Assembly (NCBI GenBank): GCA_000158155.1
Contig: DS999405.1
Coordinates: forward strand, 709,623 to 773,622
Length of the DNA stretch: 64,000 bases
Direction: 5' to 3'
Origin: a gamma proteobacterium NOR5-3
Lineage (GTDB): Bacteria; Pseudomonadota; Gammaproteobacteria; Pseudomonadales; Halieaceae
The notes under the pieces are model-generated. The model searched no databases. It saw only the letters and a list, made by a program, of their open reading frames with translations, and was not told the DNA's origin. Shown here piece by piece: positions 9,131 to 18,278 of this stretch (its first letter is position 1; the number at the start of each line of letters is the position of its first letter). Made by a program: the position numbers and the translations under genes.

Positions 9131-11784
9131 GCTACCTCCTCCCCCAGTCGACATAATGAAAAGCGCTGACAATATCGGCAGGCTTCGACCGTGGGATCTA
9201 CCGCACTGTGTCCCGCGACGAACTCATCCGCCAACAGCGTCAATTCACGCGTCCAGTGCGCCCGTAAGGCTGTCATCCCACCGACCTCATTATCCGAAAG
9301 GTGCTTTTCGGCGCTGTCGATGCCTTTGATAAACTCCCGTTCACCGACACCTCTGAACCCCTCCGCCCCGGGTTTTAGCGACGCGTAGGCAATACCGGCG
9401 GCGGGAGGAGTCAGCAAGGCATAGAGCGGTAGCTGCGGTCGCGAGGGGCGCTCTTCAAACCACTTGTTAACACTGCCGATGGCTCCGCTCTTGTAATCGA
9501 TGATCAGCTTCGCTCCGTCATGCAGTTGATCGATCCTGTCGATACGCAAACGCAAGCGTAGTTCGCCAAGCTGATGCTCGCGGGGTTCCTCGCGACCGGT
9601 CACAGCGAAGTCGTCGCTTCGTTCGCGCTCCAGCGCCAACCATCGCCGCAAGACCACATCCAGTCGTTGTCGCTCCAACGAGAGCAGGTCGCCGCCGACC
9701 ACATCAAGCCGCTCCTTGAGTAGACCGCCCTGCGCGTAGTCCACCGCGCGTTCTATTGCGGCGCGAAGCGCTTCATCGGCAATCAAAGCAAGTCCGGCGC
9801 TATCGCCCAGGCTGCCCCAAAGATCGTACAGGGCCCGATGTAGCAGTGTTCCCCGCTCGGACGGAAGCAATCCCGCTGCCAGCGTCGGTGTCTGCATTGC
9901 CTGAAGTCGTGTGGCTGCGAAAGCTTGAAACGGACAGGCAGATTGCTGCTCCAGGACGCTTGCGCCCACGCCCTGATAAGCGCGTTCGTCTTCGGTCAGA
10001 GGGACTGGCTTTAAATCCACGGCATCGAAAGCTGCAGTTGACGCCTGCGCCAGCCAGCGCCTGTCCATGGCCCAGTCCTCGCTCTCAACACAGCCCGGTA
10101 CTACGGCGATCAAGGGGCTGGGGAGTGCTTCGGCGCCATCGCGCTGGCTAAGGTAACTGGTCTGAATTTCCCCCGCACCGGCGACCCACTGATCCCAGCG
10201 GGCCTTCGCCCAGCGACGTTCCCAGCCGGCATCCGCGTGCGGCATGCCCTGCTCTCTTTGCAGACTGTGCGGCAGATAGGGGTTCGGCTGCGCTGCCGCG
10301 GGCCAGCGATCAGCGCTCATACCGGTAATCCAAATAGCATCAAAACGAAGTCCGGTAGTTTCCAGGGGGCCAAGTACCTGCACTGCCTGATCTTCGGTGC
10401 GTGGCTGAAACTGCTGCTCGCTCAGCAGCTCGCGCAGGCTTTGGACCGCCTCGGCGAATGTCAGCGCTCCCGTAAACAGATCCAGCGTTGCGAAGGCGTC
10501 CAGGGCCTCCTGCCACTGCAGCGCCTGCTGATATTCCAGTGAGTCAAGCGCTGCACCTTGCGACCAGCCCCATGCTGCCAGAATTGCTCGAAAGGGTTCC
10601 AGCCACTGGGACGGCGGACGCGCACGGCGCTGCCAGCGGCCATTGGTGTCCAACTGCAGCACTGCATCCCAGGGTGCCGCGCCCATGCCTTTGTCGATTA
10701 AGTCGTCCAGTACATCACGCATGACACGCTGAGGAATCCGCTCCCGGGCTAACTCTCTCAGGCGCCTGATGCATCGCTCTCTTTTGTCTTTGCGGTACGA
10801 CAGAGGCCTGATAAACCGTGACTGAAGAATCGAGATGACATTTTCCACCGTCACCTCCGGGAGACCGAATTCAAATATTCGCAGGGCGTCGCGGACCAGA
10901 GGTACCCGGTCCAGAGTGAAACCTGTGGAAAAGTTTACCGGCAAGCTCGCGTAATTTTTCGTCAGGCAGGCGAATTCCTTCCGAAGATAGTATTCCAGAC
11001 GATCCCGATCAGCGTGCATATCAGAAAGCACCACCGCGTAGCGCCCTTGCGGATCCTGCTCCAGCTTTTGCCGACACCAGTGGGCAGCCATTTGTAACTC
11101 CGCTGCCGGGTCGTTGAACGACCTTATGGGTTGATGCCGGGCGGTCTGAACGGGAAGCGTCACTCGCTGCCAGGACGTTGATGCTTCGCAGAGGGCCTGA
11201 TGCAGTGGCGGCAAATCATCCTGACTGAGCAAAGCGACCGGCTGGTCCAGCGCCTGAGGGCAGCAAAGCAGTTGCTCAAGCGCCTGTTCCGGTGTGACTG
11301 CATCCAGATCCGCAAGCTTTTTCTGGAAGCGACGCTCCCAGCGAAGAAATGCTCTGGAATCTTCATCGAAGCTAAAGACCTGCCTGACGAGCTTGTCGGC
11401 AAGATCGATACGCCACAGCGCCAGCGTCTCGCTGGCCTCCTGACTCAGGGCTGCGGCCCGGGCAGGACTGAGTAGTGAGAAAGGCACAGCGTCATCGGCA
11501 TCGATAATCTGTCTCCAGATGAGTCGCTGTGCTGTGCTGTCTACCAGTACTTTAGCGGGCAACAGTCCCCGCGTTACCGCAAGCCGCCAGCGCTCGATCC
11601 AGAACTGTCGCAGCGGCAGTACGGTACTGCTTTCCCACACCTTCTCGCCCTTCATCGAGCGATGCTGATGCTCTGCCTCACGCACAGCTCTGCTAAGGCG
11701 GCGATTTGGTGTGAGCACGGCCGTGCCCCCCTCAAGAAGCCCCGCGATACCCTCTATGCCGGCAAATAATGGGCGTAAGCTCAT
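9127..11784 (-). CDS. AddB-like PD-(D/E)XK nuclease (TIGR03623-type probable DNA repair protein)
   Basis: This 885-residue protein matches, as I recall the family, the TIGR03623 group distantly related to AddB. The N-terminus (AVLTPNRRLSRAV) resembles the inactivated helicase start of AddB, with no Walker A. The C-terminal nuclease contains LIIDYKSG. One Cys upstream (QQSACPFQAFAA) plus three at the very end (CRYCQRFSLC) form the four-cysteine pattern that holds an Fe-S cluster in AddB-type nucleases. It is the first gene of the pair, with the AddA-like gene overlapping its stop by 4 bp. Together they probably form a heterodimeric end-resection enzyme. The exact substrate and any Chi-like regulation are unknown. 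Confidence 0.85.
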   Translation of the reverse strand: MSLRPLFAGIEGIAGLLEGGTAVLTPNRRLSRAVREAEHQHRSMKGEKVWESSTVLPLRQFWIERWRLAVTRGLLPAKVLVDSTAQRLIWRQIIDADDAVPFSLLSPARAAALSQEASETLALWRIDLADKLVRQVFSFDEDSRAFLRWERRFQKKLADLDAVTPEQALEQLLCCPQALDQPVALLSQDDLPPLHQALCEASTSWQRVTLPVQTARHQPIRSFNDPAAELQMAAHWCRQKLEQDPQGRYAVVLSDMHADRDRLEYYLRKEFACLTKNYASLPVNFSTGFTLDRVPLVRDALRIFEFGLPEVTVENVISILQSRFIRPLSYRKDKRERCIRRLRELARERIPQRVMRDVLDDLIDKGMGAAPWDAVLQLDTNGRWQRRARPPSQWLEPFRAILAAWGWSQGAALDSLEYQQALQWQEALDAFATLDLFTGALTFAEAVQSLRELLSEQQFQPRTEDQAVQVLGPLETTGLRFDAIWITGMSADRWPAAAQPNPYLPHSLQREQGMPHADAGWERRWAKARWDQWVAGAGEIQTSYLSQRDGAEALPSPLIAVVPGCVESEDWAMDRRWLAQASTAAFDAVDLKPVPLTEDERAYQGVGASVLEQQSACPFQAFAATRLQAMQTPTLAAGLLPSERGTLLHRALYDLWGSLGDSAGLALIADEALRAAIERAVDYAQGGLLKERLDVVGGDLLSLERQRLDVVLRRWLALERERSDDFAVTGREEPREHQLGELRLRLRIDRIDQLHDGAKLIIDYKSGAIGSVNKWFEERPSRPQLPLYALLTPPAAGIAYASLKPGAEGFRGVGEREFIKGIDSAEKHLSDNEVGGMTALRAHWTRELTLLADEFVAGHSAVDPTVEACRYCQRFSLCRLGEEVA

Positions 11785-11900
11785 GCTCTGAACCCAGCCG
11801 TCAGTGGGTGTCCCTGTCTATGCATTGTCGCGCCCCTGCATTACACTCCCGCGCCTTCCCTATTCAACGCCCAAACGCGCACTCTAGCAGGACCGTTTTC

Positions 11901-12986
11901 ATGAGCAACAATGTCCACAACATCAATGTCGCTTCACAAGACATATTGCCGACGCCGGCTGCATTAAAGCAGCTTGTGCCCTTGACAGATGCATTAGAGC
12001 AGGCTGTTACAGCCAGTCGACAAAGTGTTTTTGACATTCTTGATCGCAAGGATCACCGGCTACTGGTGGTCGTAGGCCCCTGCTCTATTCACGATACCCA
12101 GGCGGCTGTGGAATATGCACGGCGCCTGCGCGCTCTCGCGGATGAGCTCAATGACAGTCTGTTTATCGTCATGCGTGCTTACTTCGAAAAGCCCCGAACC
12201 ACCGTTGGCTGGAAGGGGCTCATTAACGACCCCTATCTGGATGACTCTTTTCGCATCGAAGAAGGCCTGACCATCGCGAGACAGTTGCTCACCGACATCG
12301 TGACCATGGGCCTGCCCGTGTCCACGGAAGCCCTGGACCCCATCTCTCCGCAGTATCTTCAGGATCTGATTTCCTGGTCTGCGATTGGCGCACGCACCAC
12401 GGAGTCCCAGACTCACCGGGAAATGGCCAGCGGACTGTCTTCGGCCGTGGGATTTAAAAACGGAACCGATGGCGGGCTTACCGTTGCGGTAAACGCGCTG
12501 GGTGCTGCGTCTCAATCGCACCGGTTTCTGGGGATCAACAGTAAGGGCCAGGTATCAGTATTTACCACGCGGGGTAATCGCTACGGGCATGTGGTGCTTC
12601 GCGGCGGTAGCGGCGGACCTAACTACGATTCGGTAAACGTTAAGCTCTGTGAACAGGCGCTCGAGAAGGCCTCTATGGCTCAGAACATTATGGTGGACTG
12701 CAGTCACGCCAACTCCAACAAGGATCCATCATTGCAGCCCCTGGTGGCCGATAACGTGGCGAACCAAATTGTTGCCGGCAATCAATCGTTGATTGGTCTG
12801 ATGATCGAGAGCCACCTGCACGCCGGCAATCAGAGCATGACGGCCAATCCAGCGGATCTGCAGTACGGTATTTCAATTACTGATGGGTGCATCAGTTGGG
12901 AGGATACTGAAGCCTGCTTGCGCTCACTGCACGGTAAATTACGCGACGTTCTTCCCCGGCGTCTGCTGTCACGGGGAGAGTCTTGA
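11901..12986 (+). CDS. aroF: 3-deoxy-7-phosphoheptulonate synthase, class I (AroF/AroG type)
   Basis: This enzyme condenses phosphoenolpyruvate and erythrose 4-phosphate, the first step of the shikimate pathway to aromatic amino acids. Class I motifs include VVVGPCSIHD, WSAIGARTTESQTHRE, VGFKNGTDG, VDCSHANSNKD and IGLMIESHLHAGNQS. The wording is closer to E. coli AroF (tyrosine-sensitive) than to AroG as I remember them, so the symbol is tentative. The frame is open back to 11769, but the ATG at 11901 lies after AGCAGGA and gives 361 residues, the normal length. It is transcribed divergently from the AddAB-like operon. After its stop the same frame stays open for 28 more codons to 13071, discussed as a finding. 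Confidence 0.9.
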   Translation: MSNNVHNINVASQDILPTPAALKQLVPLTDALEQAVTASRQSVFDILDRKDHRLLVVVGPCSIHDTQAAVEYARRLRALADELNDSLFIVMRAYFEKPRTTVGWKGLINDPYLDDSFRIEEGLTIARQLLTDIVTMGLPVSTEALDPISPQYLQDLISWSAIGARTTESQTHREMASGLSSAVGFKNGTDGGLTVAVNALGAASQSHRFLGINSKGQVSVFTTRGNRYGHVVLRGGSGGPNYDSVNVKLCEQALEKASMAQNIMVDCSHANSNKDPSLQPLVADNVANQIVAGNQSLIGLMIESHLHAGNQSMTANPADLQYGISITDGCISWEDTEACLRSLHGKLRDVLPRRLLSRGES

Positions 12987-13004
12987 TCGGGTGAGCACTT
13001 TAAA

Positions 13005-13024
13005 GCCGCGGATTTTGCCGCGGC
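13005..13024 (-). terminator. Hairpin between aroF and nfuA, probable nfuA terminator
   Basis: A perfect 7-bp inverted repeat (GCCGCGG, 6-nt loop, CCGCGGC) lies in the 80 bp between the convergent aroF and nfuA genes. Read on the minus strand it is followed by TTTAAA, a short weak U-tract, so it most likely ends the nfuA transcript. On the plus strand no U-run follows, so termination of aroF by this element is less likely. Confidence 0.5.
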
Positions 13025-13066
13025 CCTGGACGGAGTATTAGCCACCGACAAGGCAGCCATCGAAAC

Positions 13067-13657
13067 TCAGTAAAAGGCGTTACTGCGGTCAGAGTGGTCG
13101 GTCATGTCGCGCACGCCTTTGAGCTGAGGCAGCTGATCAAGCAGCGTTTTCTCCACACCATCCTTAAGCGTCATGTCTACCGCGCTGCAGCCCTGACAAC
13201 CGCCCCCAAAGCGCAATACCGCGTAAGCGTCTTCGGTGACTTCCACCAGTGACACCTCTCCGCCGTGCGCGGCCAGGGAAGGATTGACTTCGTTATACAG
13301 CAGATAGTTAATGCGGTCCTCAATGGGAGAATCATCGCTGACGCGGGGCATTTTGGCGTTCGGCGCCTTGATGGTGAGCTGTCCACCCATGCGATCGGTG
13401 GAGTAATCCACCAGAGCATCTTCCAGGAACGGCACGCTGCGACCGTCAAACCACGCGGTGATTTTCTCGAAAGGGTGTTTGACGTCATCCTCTGAGATGT
13501 CGCCCTCGCGGCAGTATGCAATACAGGTCTCCGCGCGCGCGGTTCCCGGCTCATTGATGAATACCCTTACACCAAGAGCGTCCTCCTGCTTAGCCAGCAG
13601 TTCGGCGAGATAGTCCTGAGCACTTTCAGTAATCGTGAGCATCGGCGTAATATCCAC
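13067..13657 (-). CDS. nfuA: Fe-S biogenesis protein NfuA
   Basis: NfuA is a cytoplasmic carrier that receives [4Fe-4S] clusters and passes them to client enzymes, especially under oxidative stress. An N-terminal degenerate A-type scaffold domain ([15 protein letters not shown] onward) is followed by a C-terminal Nfu domain with the cluster motif GGGCQGCS (Cys about 154 and 157). The length of 196 residues fits the family. I chose the GTG at 13657 because AGGA lies 5 nt before it; the ATG five codons later (13642) is about 20 nt from that site. Client enzymes with Fe-S clusters nearby include the sulfite reductase and the ETF-quinone oxidoreductase. Confidence 0.93.
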   Translation of the reverse strand: MDITPMLTITESAQDYLAELLAKQEDALGVRVFINEPGTARAETCIAYCREGDISEDDVKHPFEKITAWFDGRSVPFLEDALVDYSTDRMGGQLTIKAPNAKMPRVSDDSPIEDRINYLLYNEVNPSLAAHGGEVSLVEVTEDAYAVLRFGGGCQGCSAVDMTLKDGVEKTLLDQLPQLKGVRDMTDHSDRSNAFY

Positions 13658-13683
13658 ACACTTCCTGAGTAAATTAGTCGGGT

Positions 13684-13712
13684 ATTATAGCGGGCCTGTA
13701 GCGCAGCGTCAC
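13684..13712 (-). promoter_or_regulatory. Sigma-70 promoter of nfuA
   Basis: Read on the minus strand there is GTGACG (-35, four of six consensus bases), a 17-bp spacer and a perfect TATAAT. The predicted start is near 13677, giving a leader of about 20 nt that contains the AGGA ribosome binding site used by the GTG start of nfuA. Confidence 0.65.
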
Positions 13713-13864
13713 TCATTCAAATGGTTCCGGTCGCGGTCCGCGCTTGAGCGTCGTGCTTTACCTCAGGCCCCGGGGCTTAAGTTCTGCTATTATTCGGCCC
13801 CGAATTTCACGGCCCGCTGATCCCCTTTTGCCGGTCACACTCATCTTTGAACAAAGCAGGAATC

Positions 13865-16800
13865 ATGGACGCTTTTATCCCGGAATCTGGCCCCCTCGCA
13901 GACGCGCTTCGCAAACGAATACTTGTCATCGATGGTGCCATGGGGACCATGATTCAAGCCGAGGGTTTGCAGGAGGCTGACTATCGCGGTGAGCGCTTTG
14001 CTGATCATGCCGGGGACCTGAAAGGCAATAACGACTTGCTTTCCATAACGCGTCCGGACGTTATCAAGGGCATTCACCTGGCCTACCTTGAAGCCGGCGC
14101 CGACATTATTGAAACCAACACCTTCAATGCGACAGCAGTGGCACTGGAGGACTATGGTTTGCAGGCCATTGCGAGAGAACTTAACGAAACCTCGGCGCAT
14201 ATCGCCCGAAGCGCTGCCCAGGCAATGAGTGAAGAAACTCCCCAGAAGCCCCGCTTCGTTGCCGGCGTCCTGGGACCCACACCACGCACCGCATCTATAT
14301 CCCCGGACGTCAATGATCCCGGTGCGCGCAACGTTGATTTTGCGCGCCTCAGTGATGACTACTCAGAAGCCGTGCGGGGCTTGCTCGACGGTGGCGTTGA
14401 TCTGCTCATGATCGAAACCATCTTTGATACGCTCAACGCAAAAGCCGCCATATTTGCTATTGAGAGCGTATTCGAGGAACGCGGTCTGCGCGTTCCTGTG
14501 ATGATCTCCGTGACCTTTCCGGACGTCAGTGGCAGGAACCTGTCGGGACAAAGTCCTACGGCATTCTGGTATTCCGTCGCTCACGCCCGGCCTCTGGTCG
14601 TGGGCAGTAATTGCGGTCGACGCTTTCTGGAGGTGCGCCCTTTTCTCGAGGAGCTTTCAAAAGCAACCCAGGGCTATTTCAGTGCGCACCTCAATGCCGG
14701 ACTTCCCAACGCTTTTGGAGAGTACGACGAAGCCCCCGAGGTCATGGCAGCAGAATTCAAGGACTTTGCAGAGCGGGGTTTTGTCAACCTGGTGGGCGGC
14801 TGCTGCGGCACCACGCCGGCGCACATCAGGGCCATCGCCCATGCGGTAGAAGGCATTGCCCCGCGGGCGCTCCCGGAATCCTCGGGGGCTTGTCAGCTCA
14901 GCGGACTGGAGCCCTTCACCTTTGATGCACAGAGTCTCTTTGTCAACGTGGGTGAGCGCTGCAATGTCACCGGCTCCGCACGCTTCAAAAAACTGATTTT
15001 GTCGGGAGACTACGAGGCCGCACTGGATGTGGCGCGCACGCAGGTAGAAGACGGCGCGCAGATAATCGACGTCAACATGGATGAGGGCATGCTCGACGCC
15101 AAAGAAGCCATGGTGACGTTCCTGAATCTCATCGCGTCGGAACCCGATATTTCTCGCGTTCCCGTCATGATTGATTCTTCCCGCTGGGAAGTGATCGAAG
15201 CGGGTCTGCGCTGTGTTCAGGGCAAGGCCGTGGTCAACTCCATCAGTCTTAAGGCCGGCGAAGAAGAGTTTCTGGAACAGGCTCGCCTGTGTCAGCGCTA
15301 CGGTGCCGCCGTCGTTGTCATGGCCTTCGATGAAGATGGTCAGGCGGATACCGTCGCGCGCCGCCGGGAAATCTGCCAGCGGAGCTGGGATCTGCTGCGA
15401 GAGCGGCTGGATTTCAATCCCGAAGATATTATTTTCGATCCGAATATCTTTGCAGTGGCCACAGGTATCGAAATCCACAATAGCTACGCCGTAGATTTCA
15501 TCGAGGCAACGCGCTGGATCAAAGAGAACCTCCCCGGGGCCAAGGTGTCCGGAGGCGTTTCCAATGTGTCCTTTTCATTTCGCGGCAACAATCCCGTGCG
15601 CGAAGCGATCCATTCGGTGTTTCTGTATCACGCTATTCGCGCTGGCATGGACATGGGGATTGTCAACGCGGGACAGCTCGCGGTGTATGACGAGCTGCCC
15701 GGGGAATTGCGTGAGGCGGTGGAAGACGTCGTTCTCAACCGGCGGGACGACAGCACGGAGCGCTTGCTCGATATCGCCAGTAAGTATCACGCGGACGGAC
15801 CTGCCACGGTGCGGGTCGAGGATCTTGCCTGGCGGGACGAGCCCGTCACCAAGCGTCTTGAGTACGCATTGGTCAAAGGCATCAATAACTATATTGAAGA
15901 AGACGCTGAAGAAGCGCGACAGCAGGCTGCACGGCCCATCGAAGTGATCGAAGGCCCGCTCATGGATGGCATGAATGTCGTCGGCGATCTCTTTGGACAG
16001 GGCAAAATGTTTCTTCCCCAGGTGGTCAAGAGTGCGCGGGTGATGAAGCAGGCTGTTGCTTATCTGCAACCTTATATCGAAGAGGAAAAAGCGGAAGGCA
16101 GCACCAACGGTCGCATTCTCATGGCCACGGTCAAGGGCGATGTGCACGACATTGGAAAAAACATTGTCGGCGTTGTGTTGCAGTGTAATAACTATGAGGT
16201 TATCGATCTGGGCGTAATGGTGCATTGCGAGGAAATTCTTCGCGTCGCCAAAGAGCAAAATGTCGACATTATTGGTTTGAGCGGTCTTATCACGCCATCG
16301 CTTGATGAAATGATGCACGTTGCCAGCGAAATGCAGCGTACTGGCCTCTCGGTGCCGCTGATGATCGGCGGAGCTACAACCTCCAAGGCGCATACAGCGG
16401 TCAAAATTGAGCCTAACTACCAAAACGACCTGGTGGTTTATGTGCCCGATGCTTCCCGGAGCGTGTCCGTGGCCTCACAGCTTCTGGGCGAGCAAAAAAG
16501 CGGTTTCGTCAAAGAGCGTCGGGAAGAGTATGTGCAGGTGCGGGAGCGAATCGCCAACCGCAAGCCCAAAGCAAAACGCCTTTCCTACCAGGACGCCCTG
16601 GCCAATCGAGCCATATTCGACTGGGAAAATTATCAAGCGCCTACGCCAAGCTTTACCGGCGTTCGTGTGTTCGAGAACATTCCCCTGCAAGACCTGGTGG
16701 ACACCATCGACTGGACGCCGTTTTTCATTACCTGGGAGCTTGCGGGAAAGTATCCGAAGATACTTCAGGATGAGGTGGTTGGTGAGCAGGCAAGGGATCT

Positions 16801-17530
16801 GTTCGCGGACGCCCAGGCCATGCTGAAGAAAATAGTCGACGAGAATTGGTTAGAGGCCCGTGCGGTCATCGGTTTCTGGCCCGCACATAGCGACGGTGAA
16901 GACATTCTGGTGGATACCGGGGACGATGCTGATGAGCTGCGTCTACATCACCTGCGCCAGCAAACCGAAAAAGCCAACGAACAGCCGAACCTGAGCTTGA
17001 GCGACTATGTAGCGCCAAGCAATGACTATATTGGCGGCTTCTGCGTAACCACAGGCCATGGTGTCTCGGAGCGTGCGGCAGCATTTGAAGCGAACCATGA
17101 CGACTACAATTCCATCATGCTCAAGGCACTGGCAGACCGGCTTGCGGAGTCTCTGGCAGAGCATATGCACCTGCGTGTTCGTCAGGAGTTCTGGGGTTAT
17201 GCCAGCGATGAGCAGTTATCCAATGAGGATTTGATACGCGAAAAGTACCGGGGCATACGCCCTGCTCCGGGTTATCCCGCCTGCCCCGATCATACGGAGA
17301 AACGGGCCCTTTTCGACCTGCTGGATGCAGAGGAGCGCTGTGGCGTGACCTTGTCTGACAATTACGCTATGGAGCCGGCTTCATCAGTAAGCGGTTGGTA
17401 TTTCTCGCACCCGGAGGCCCGTTACTTTGCCGTCGGCAAAATCGGCGAGGATCAACTGGAGGCACTCGCCGCGCGCAAAAATGTGAAGACTGCAGCGCTG
17501 GCCCGCTGGCTAGCACCTAACCTCGATTAA
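13865..17530 (+). CDS. metH: Cobalamin-dependent methionine synthase
   Basis: MetH moves a methyl group from methyltetrahydrofolate through cobalamin to homocysteine, making methionine. All four modules are present in 1221 residues (E. coli has 1227). The homocysteine domain begins [14 protein letters not shown] and has zinc ligands Cys250 and Cys313-314 (GGCCGTT). The folate domain starts around [13 protein letters not shown]. The B12 domain has [11 protein letters not shown] with the cobalt-binding His about 761. The C-terminal SAM activation domain contains [16 protein letters not shown] chose the ATG at 13865, after AGCAGGA, over a TTG at 13847. Residues 251-257, just after the first zinc Cys, diverge from the family. 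I saw no cobalamin, SAM or SAH riboswitch in the leader. Confidence 0.95.
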   Translation: MDAFIPESGPLADALRKRILVIDGAMGTMIQAEGLQEADYRGERFADHAGDLKGNNDLLSITRPDVIKGIHLAYLEAGADIIETNTFNATAVALEDYGLQAIARELNETSAHIARSAAQAMSEETPQKPRFVAGVLGPTPRTASISPDVNDPGARNVDFARLSDDYSEAVRGLLDGGVDLLMIETIFDTLNAKAAIFAIESVFEERGLRVPVMISVTFPDVSGRNLSGQSPTAFWYSVAHARPLVVGSNCGRRFLEVRPFLEELSKATQGYFSAHLNAGLPNAFGEYDEAPEVMAAEFKDFAERGFVNLVGGCCGTTPAHIRAIAHAVEGIAPRALPESSGACQLSGLEPFTFDAQSLFVNVGERCNVTGSARFKKLILSGDYEAALDVARTQVEDGAQIIDVNMDEGMLDAKEAMVTFLNLIASEPDISRVPVMIDSSRWEVIEAGLRCVQGKAVVNSISLKAGEEEFLEQARLCQRYGAAVVVMAFDEDGQADTVARRREICQRSWDLLRERLDFNPEDIIFDPNIFAVATGIEIHNSYAVDFIEATRWIKENLPGAKVSGGVSNVSFSFRGNNPVREAIHSVFLYHAIRAGMDMGIVNAGQLAVYDELPGELREAVEDVVLNRRDDSTERLLDIASKYHADGPATVRVEDLAWRDEPVTKRLEYALVKGINNYIEEDAEEARQQAARPIEVIEGPLMDGMNVVGDLFGQGKMFLPQVVKSARVMKQAVAYLQPYIEEEKAEGSTNGRILMATVKGDVHDIGKNIVGVVLQCNNYEVIDLGVMVHCEEILRVAKEQNVDIIGLSGLITPSLDEMMHVASEMQRTGLSVPLMIGGATTSKAHTAVKIEPNYQNDLVVYVPDASRSVSVASQLLGEQKSGFVKERREEYVQVRERIANRKPKAKRLSYQDALANRAIFDWENYQAPTPSFTGVRVFENIPLQDLVDTIDWTPFFITWELAGKYPKILQDEVVGEQARDLFADAQAMLKKIVDENWLEARAVIGFWPAHSDGEDILVDTGDDADELRLHHLRQQTEKANEQPNLSLSDYVAPSNDYIGGFCVTTGHGVSERAAAFEANHDDYNSIMLKALADRLAESLAEHMHLRVRQEFWGYASDEQLSNEDLIREKYRGIRPAPGYPACPDHTEKRALFDLLDAEERCGVTLSDNYAMEPASSVSGWYFSHPEARYFAVGKIGEDQLEALAARKNVKTAALARWLAPNLD

Positions 17531-17549
17531 TCATGAAGTCAGGAACAAA

Positions 17550-17819
17550 ATGACAAGCGATAGCGAATCACAAAAGCATCCGTCTGAACTGCCCGGTGAG
17601 GATTCCTCTGCAGCCCGGGCTAAAGGTGAGTCCCTAAAACCTCTGCAAGTGATTAGTAGCGTGTTTGCCGCGGGGCTTGGTGTGCAGAGTAGTAAAAACC
17701 GCGAGCGGGATTTCAAGCAAGGCCGCGCAGGGACATTTATCCTGGCGGGGCTGCTGTTTACTGCGCTTTTTATCGGTACCGTTTATACCGTGGTGAGTTT
17801 GGTGCTGAGTGGCCGCTGA
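17550..17819 (+). CDS. DUF2970 family small membrane protein
   Basis: This 89-residue protein starts 19 bp after metH and is probably co-transcribed with it. A polar N-terminal half is followed by the signature SLKPLQVISSVFAAGLGVQS and NRERDFKQGRAGTFI, characteristic of DUF2970, and then a single transmembrane helix (about residues 62-86). The function of the family is unknown. The conserved basic segment just before the helix suggests a cytoplasmic N-terminus anchored in the inner membrane. Confidence 0.8.
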   Translation: MTSDSESQKHPSELPGEDSSAARAKGESLKPLQVISSVFAAGLGVQSSKNRERDFKQGRAGTFILAGLLFTALFIGTVYTVVSLVLSGR

Positions 17820-17929
17820 GCCGGCTATGGCCAGACTATGGCTTGGCACGCTTGTTGAGCGCAGTTCAACGTAAGCCTACCAACGTAAGCTTACTTAGAG
17901 CGCTGTGTTTCTTTACAGGGGTAGGCTCT

Positions 17930-18046
17930 TTAGCTTGGCATGCCCGCAAGCCAGAAAGAGACCGTAGCTACCACGACAGTCATAATAACGACGGTCGCAA
18001 CAGCATCTGCTGTACTGTTGGATTTGTGAGGTCCGCTGGCGGCCAT
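17930..18046 (-). CDS. 38-residue single-pass membrane microprotein
   Basis: This short reading frame starts at an ATG (18046) preceded 8 nt upstream by AAGGA and ends in TAA. It encodes a polar N-terminus (MAASGPHKSNSTADA), one hydrophobic helix of about 20 residues (VATVVIMTVVVATVSFWLAG) and a short tail. The clear ribosome binding site, the balanced transmembrane helix and the lack of another gene in this 460-bp gap argue that it is real. It reminds me of small unnamed membrane proteins in other Gammaproteobacteria, but I cannot name a family. It is convergent with the metH-DUF2970 pair. Confidence 0.6.
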   Translation of the reverse strand: MAASGPHKSNSTADAVATVVIMTVVVATVSFWLAGMPS

Positions 18047-18198
18047 AGCTTTGATCCTTTTCCGTATTTTTCGTGTTTTGTCTGTTGTGTGCTTACTTAA
18101 GCCTCGAAATAAGCCTCGAAATAGGCGTTAGCGCAAGCGACCTGAGCTGCAGGCGGCGCGATTTTAACACCGCATGCAGCCAGCCCCAAGCACTATAT

Positions 18199-18228
18199 CC
18201 CCCTGCATCCCCCTGCATCCCCCTGCAT
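18199..18228. repeat. Three tandem copies of a 10-bp unit
   Basis: The unit CCCCCTGCAT is repeated three times without change, followed by the start of a fourth copy. It lies in the non-coding stretch between the microprotein and the serine hydrolase gene. Such a tract can slip in replication; no function is apparent. Confidence 0.9.
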
Positions 18229-18278
18229 CCCTTATCTGCCTACCCGGGTAATGGGCGCGTCATAGAGACTAAACCCCC

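Noticed and set aside
9130-9172. Longer N-terminus for the AddA-like protein starting at 9172
   Set aside because: The ATG at 9130 has GGAGGT at 4 nt and an ATGA overlap with the upstream stop; the extra 14 residues are Gly-rich and unlike the family.
13658-13864. Possible cobalamin, SAM or SAH riboswitch before metH
   Set aside because: No conserved core of any of these elements was found in the 200-bp leader.
18199-18228. Tandem 10-bp repeats as a regulatory iteron
   Set aside because: Only three copies, no adjacent replication or regulatory gene; recorded as a simple repeat.
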